The notes under the pieces were generated by a model. That model had not been told where the DNA came from. It did no database searches and was given only the letters and a program-made list of their open reading frames with translations. A program made the position numbers and the translations under genes. A DNA stretch of 64,000 bases from Microbulbifer elongatus (GTDB lineage: Bacteria > Pseudomonadota > Gammaproteobacteria > Pseudomonadales > Cellvibrionaceae), in contig NZ_JAIVKJ010000001.1 of the NCBI RefSeq assembly GCF_020524885.1, forward strand, positions 62,001-126,000, in the 5' to 3' direction. Positions 60,133-64,000 of this stretch are shown piece by piece (the first letter of the stretch is position 1; every line of letters begins with the position of its first letter).

Positions 60133-61512
60133 ATGTCTTTTCTTGATTCTATCGATTCAGCGCTCACCACCTTCGTAACCTACGCCTGGGGCACACCGCT
60201 GCTGGTGCTGCTGGTGGGGGGCGGCCTGTTTCTGCTGTTCAGCTCCCGCGGCCGCCCTTACCGGCATCTGGGCCACAGCATCGATCTACTGCGTGGCAAG
60301 TACGACGACCCACACGATCCCGGGCAGGTGCCGCACCGGCAGGCGCTGTCTACCGCGCTTTCCGGCACCCTTGGCCTTGGCAATATCGCCGGGGTGGCGA
60401 TTGCCATCAGCACCGGTGGGCCCGGGGCCATTTTCTGGATGTGGGTGACGGCGCTCGTCGGGGTCGCCACCAAGTTCTATACCGCAACACTGGCGGTCAT
60501 GTATCGCGGCCGCGACAGCCGCGGTGAAATCCAGGGTGGCCCCATGTATGTGATTCGCGAGGGGCTCGGCAAACGCTGGCAGCCGCTGGCCTATCTGTTC
60601 GCCATTGCCGGGCTTTGTGGCTTGCTGCCTTCGTTTCAGTCCAACCAGACGGTGCAGCTGTTACGGGTTTCTTTCGCAGAGCCATTGGGGTGGGTGTCCG
60701 CGGAGAATGCCCTGCAGTTTGAGTTTGGCCTCGGCGTCGCGCTGGCACTGGCGGCGCTGGCGGTCATTGCCGGGCGGATTCAGCGCATCGGCCGGTTTGC
60801 CGTGCGCATTGTGCCGGCGATGGTGATGTTCTACCTGCTGCTGACTCTGGGAGTGATCGGTTATTTCTGGCAGGAGATTCCGGCGGCGTTCGGGCTGATT
60901 TTTTCAGATGCTTTCACCGGCAAGGCGGTGGCCGGCGGCGCACTGGGTACGGTGATTGCCACGGGCATCAGCCGCGGAGCATTTTCCAACGAGGCCGGTA
61001 TCGGTACCGAATCGCTCGCCCACGGCGCCGCAAAAACCACCGAGCCGGTACGCGAGGGGGTTGTGGCCATGGTAGGGCCGATCGTGGATACCCTGATCAT
61101 TTGTACCTGTACCGCACTGGTGATTTTGCTCACCGGGGTCTGGCAGCAGGGCGAGGGGATCGAAGGTGTCTCACTCACGGCGGATGCGTTCAGCAGCGTG
61201 TTCGGTGGCTGGGGTCCGGTGTTGTTGCTGATCATGGTGGTGCCGCTGGCGTTCAGCACCATCGTCACCTTCTGGTACTACGGCATGAAGTGTTTTGTAT
61301 TCCTGTTTGGTAATCGATACCAGACGGTGTACACCGTCATCTATCTGTCATTGATCGTGTTTGGCGCGGTGGCCTCGCTGAATATCGTCAACAACCTGAT
61401 CATCGGTATGTACGCGGTGATGGCGATTCCCACCATGCTCTCGACGCTGCGCCTGTCCGGGCGTGTAAACCGCGCGGCGCACGATTACTTCACTTCGCCG
61501 GCTTCCCGCTAA
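60133..61512 (+). CDS. Sodium:alanine/glycine symporter (AGCS family)
   Basis: 459 residues from the ATG at 60133; an in-frame TTG at 60094 gives a non-conserved leader. SGTLGLGNIAGVAIAISTGG and PGAIFWMW are the signature of the family, and FSNEAGIGTESLAHGAAKT is another. About ten or eleven helices span the membrane. It imports alanine or glycine with sodium. It is a single gene, with no obvious link to the sugar genes. Confidence 0.93.
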   Translation: MSFLDSIDSALTTFVTYAWGTPLLVLLVGGGLFLLFSSRGRPYRHLGHSIDLLRGKYDDPHDPGQVPHRQALSTALSGTLGLGNIAGVAIAISTGGPGAIFWMWVTALVGVATKFYTATLAVMYRGRDSRGEIQGGPMYVIREGLGKRWQPLAYLFAIAGLCGLLPSFQSNQTVQLLRVSFAEPLGWVSAENALQFEFGLGVALALAALAVIAGRIQRIGRFAVRIVPAMVMFYLLLTLGVIGYFWQEIPAAFGLIFSDAFTGKAVAGGALGTVIATGISRGAFSNEAGIGTESLAHGAAKTTEPVREGVVAMVGPIVDTLIICTCTALVILLTGVWQQGEGIEGVSLTADAFSSVFGGWGPVLLLIMVVPLAFSTIVTFWYYGMKCFVFLFGNRYQTVYTVIYLSLIVFGAVASLNIVNNLIIGMYAVMAIPTMLSTLRLSGRVNRAAHDYFTSPASR

Positions 61513-61644
61513 ACAGCCATTTCCCTGTGCCATACTTTTTAGGGCTGCCCGTTTAGGTAGCCTTAAAACCGTGTGGGGGCGACAGGACGTCGCTGCGCCA
61601 GGTACGCCTTTTTTATCTGTGAAGTTGACAGGGAAGTTGGGGCT

Positions 61645-63894
61645 ATGGGGTTTGGCAGAAGTTTTGTCCGCGGCCTGGGAAAAGCGCTTAGTCGCGGAAG
61701 TGGAGAAGGTGGCGAAGGCGGCGAAGGCGGCGATGGGCGAGGCCGGGCCAGCCTGGTGTTCTGGGGGGCGCTGGTGTGCCTGTTCGGGGCCCTGGCGATG
61801 CTTTCCGAAAGCGCTACGAGCGCCGATGCTGACCCTGCCACGCCTTCTACAAGTTCCCTTTCTACTCCGAGTTTCCAGGTCGATTCACAGTTTACTTGGC
61901 ACCCCAGATATGCCGCCATCAAGGGTGTAGTGATTGGCAACGGTGCTGCACTTGCTGGCTTCCGTGTGTCGCTCTACGCGAGTTTCCCCGGCAATGGGGG
62001 CTACCGCAAACTTGCCAGTACTGTGAGTAACGCTTCTGGTGATTTCAAACTTCCCTACCACTTTCCCCATGCACTGCCCAGGAAGCTAGCGCCGGTATTG
62101 TTTGTGATTGCGGAAAAGGGTTCGGTGATGCTGGCGGCCGCTGTCGAAGGTGCAGAGATTCCTGAATATCTGGTTTTGAACGAGCGTACTACGGTGGCTT
62201 TAGGCAACGCCTTCGCACAGTTTATCCGCCGCAAAGAAATTACCGGCAACCCTGTTGGAATGCGCAATGCGGTAAAAATGGCCGCAAATATGGCGGACCT
62301 GAAAAATGGCAATGTAGGCGACGTTTTACTGCATATACCAAATGGGCCGGATACCTCGACACTCCCTACCTTCAATGCACTTTCAAATGTGGTTGCAGCC
62401 TGTGTGGCCCAGGATGCGAATTGCAAAACGCTATTTGAGATAACCACACCACAGGGAGCGCCGCCCGTCACCAATGTGCTTGAGGCGCTGGCGAACATCG
62501 CCAAAAACCCGACCTTTACCAATTATGAAATGACCGAGGTGGACCCGCTGTTCGAGCTCGCTTTGGTTGTCCCGCTGTTCCAGCCGGCACTCACGGAGCA
62601 GCCCAGTAACTGGTTGCTGTTTATAAAATTTACCGGAGGTCGCTATTCCCGACAGGATCGATTCAATCTGATGAATGGTCCCGGTAATCTGGCGTTCGAT
62701 GCAAAGGGCAATGCCTGGATCAACGATAACTATGTGCCCAGGGCTCCCGATGAATTCGCCTGTGCCGGCCAGCGCCTGATGAAATTCCATCCCTGGGGCG
62801 AGCAGTTTGCGGAGTCTCCTTTTTTTTACGGTGGTCTGAGCGGCGCCGGGTTCGGTATCACCCTGGACCCCCGGGGCAATGTATGGGTTGGTAATTTTGG
62901 CTTCGAGGCGCCGTCTTGCGCCGATGGCACTGTGCCGCCGGACCCGGCGAACAAAATACCGGCCACCCACAACAGCGTTTCACTGTTTCTTCCGAGCGGG
63001 GTGCCCGTGTCGGGGAAAAACGGCTTTACCCGTGGGCGTATCTCATGGCCCCAGGCGACGGTGTCCGATCGTCGAGGCAATATCTGGGTCGCCAACTGCG
63101 GTAATGATTCGGTCACTGTAATTCGCGGCGGCAACCCTCTACTCGCACAAAATGTGCGCCTGCCCGGATCCAAAGCCATTTACCGCGACGGTGAATCGCC
63201 GTTGCTGAAACCATTCGCCATTGCCATCGACAACCGCGGTCGTGCCTGGGTAACCGGTAACAAGGCCCAAAAGCTTTATCGGCTGGACTTACTTGGAAAT
63301 GCGAGTGAAGTCGCTATCAACGGTGCCGAACTGCGTTGGCCAATGGGAATTTCCAGCGATAGCAAGGGCAACCTGTGGATATCCAATTCTGACTCAGTGA
63401 ATATACCCTGCATTGACCCGTTGGATCCGCAGGATGGTGGTAGCCCTTCCGTCGTGTTCGTCCCCGCTGGTGGTGGTATGGCGAAAACTGTCACCCTTGG
63501 TGGCCTGACGATTCCCTGGGGTAATGCGGTCGATGGTGACGATAGCCTATGGGTATTCAACTTTGGGAACACGCCCACCAAGGATGTAGATGAGTCCACC
63601 ACCTGGCCGGATACTGGTGTAGCGCATATCTGTGGCAGTGGTGACTGCCCCGCAGGCAAACAGCTGGGTGACCCCATTTCCCCCATGAGTGGTTACACCA
63701 GTGACGCGCTGGATCGGGTTACCGGGGGCGGCGTGGATCCGTCCGGTAATCTCTGGCTGGTCAACAACTGGAAAAAGGCTGGCCCATACCTCTATGACAT
63801 CAACCCGGGGGGCAACTCGTTTGTGATTGTTCCCGGTGCGGCGAAGCCGGTGAAAACACCATTATTGGGCGCGCCGCGCGATTTTGCAGAGTAG
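61645..63894 (+). CDS. Secreted or anchored beta-propeller protein of unknown function
   Basis: 749 residues from the ATG at 61645 (GGGAAG...GGGG upstream); the frame is open for 24 codons before it. A hydrophobic segment (LVFWGALVCLFGALAML) follows a Gly-rich, positively charged N-terminus. About 100-200 is a carboxypeptidase-regulatory-like or Ig-like fold (VVIGNGAALAGFRVSLY). From about 345 on, repeated G-N-x-W blades (FDAKGNAWINDN, LDPRGNVWVGNFG, SDRRGNIWVANCG, IDNRGRAWVTGN, SDSKGNLWISNSD, VDPSGNLWLVNNW) form an NHL/virginiamycin-B-lyase-like propeller. No catalytic residues are identifiable. Confidence 0.75.
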   Translation: MGFGRSFVRGLGKALSRGSGEGGEGGEGGDGRGRASLVFWGALVCLFGALAMLSESATSADADPATPSTSSLSTPSFQVDSQFTWHPRYAAIKGVVIGNGAALAGFRVSLYASFPGNGGYRKLASTVSNASGDFKLPYHFPHALPRKLAPVLFVIAEKGSVMLAAAVEGAEIPEYLVLNERTTVALGNAFAQFIRRKEITGNPVGMRNAVKMAANMADLKNGNVGDVLLHIPNGPDTSTLPTFNALSNVVAACVAQDANCKTLFEITTPQGAPPVTNVLEALANIAKNPTFTNYEMTEVDPLFELALVVPLFQPALTEQPSNWLLFIKFTGGRYSRQDRFNLMNGPGNLAFDAKGNAWINDNYVPRAPDEFACAGQRLMKFHPWGEQFAESPFFYGGLSGAGFGITLDPRGNVWVGNFGFEAPSCADGTVPPDPANKIPATHNSVSLFLPSGVPVSGKNGFTRGRISWPQATVSDRRGNIWVANCGNDSVTVIRGGNPLLAQNVRLPGSKAIYRDGESPLLKPFAIAIDNRGRAWVTGNKAQKLYRLDLLGNASEVAINGAELRWPMGISSDSKGNLWISNSDSVNIPCIDPLDPQDGGSPSVVFVPAGGGMAKTVTLGGLTIPWGNAVDGDDSLWVFNFGNTPTKDVDESTTWPDTGVAHICGSGDCPAGKQLGDPISPMSGYTSDALDRVTGGGVDPSGNLWLVNNWKKAGPYLYDINPGGNSFVIVPGAAKPVKTPLLGAPRDFAE

Positions 63895-64000
63895 CGGGTG
63901 GCTGGTGCGGCAAGAGGGGTGACAGGATTCGTGCGAGTAGCGAAATAAAACTGGGTGTTTTTTCGCTGATTTAAACAGTATTTATGCAATGTGAAAGGTC
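63895..64000. other. Window end, no gene seen
   Basis: 106 bp after the propeller gene. No hairpin with a T tract and no open frame of note is visible. Confidence 0.4.

Noticed and set aside
1-64000. CRISPR arrays, tRNA or rRNA genes, prophage, insertion sequences
   Set aside because: No spaced direct repeats of CRISPR type, no cloverleaf-like segment or rRNA-like stretch, and no transposase or phage gene were seen on reading; a dedicated search was not possible.

Overview
The window looks like the chromosome of a marine, polysaccharide-degrading gammaproteobacterium of the Cellvibrionales type (Microbulbifer/Saccharophagus-like). This is inferred from the high GC content, TonB-dependent receptors paired with flavin 'tryptophan halogenase' homologues, lipoprotein glycoside hydrolases, and long poly-serine linkers in secreted proteins. 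No rRNA, tRNA, CRISPR array, transposase or phage genes were seen.

Region 1 (1-3.5 kb): the end of a maltodextrin ABC operon, with the tail of the ATPase, a natural fusion of binding protein and MalF-type permease, and MalG. Region 2 (3.7-26.3 kb): a beta-1,3-glucan (laminarin-type) utilisation locus. It holds two TonB receptors, three halogenase-like flavoproteins, a JmjC/cupin protein, a carbohydrate-binding dihaem oxidoreductase, a GH16 lipoprotein, an ExoP-like GH3, a seven-helix-membrane AraC regulator and glucokinase. A shared sequence, roughly AAGTGGGRCGAC, precedes several of these units. It is often duplicated 32-33 bp upstream, so a common activator is likely.

Region 3 (26.3-33.3 kb): an esterase, a tandem universal stress protein, a MalS-like GH13 amylase lipoprotein and a large poly-Ser/FG-GAP surface lipoprotein. 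Region 4 (33.6-42.3 kb): ten same-strand, mostly overlapping genes. They encode a thermostable-haemolysin-family protein, an AMP-forming ligase, a haem-oxygenase-like probable di-iron oxidase, an SDR, a TPR protein, an OmpR-type regulator with its kinase, a cupredoxin, an FTR1 iron permease and an outer-membrane barrel. A near-perfect PmrA-type box sits in front. This is the best candidate here for an undescribed system: an iron-linked small-molecule or lipid pathway with its own sensor and iron importer.

Region 5 (42.3-51 kb): a DUF3014 protein, a three-gene alpha-glucan operon (GH13-GH31-GH13) and small housekeeping-type genes. Region 6 (about 51.6-56.2 kb, minus strand): an AT-richer array of integron gene cassettes with five recognisable attC sites and no integrase in view. 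It includes an FRG-domain gene broken by one in-frame stop and a second small gene whose frame also continues past a stop. Region 7 (56.4-64 kb): hipBA toxin-antitoxin, a maltose-type MFS transporter, an alanine/glycine:sodium symporter and a secreted beta-propeller protein.

Alpha-glucans would be cut by the surface and periplasmic GH13/GH31 enzymes and enter through the ABC or MFS transporter. Beta-glucans would be bound by the TonB receptors and cut by GH16 and GH3. Glucose from both routes would be phosphorylated by glucokinase.
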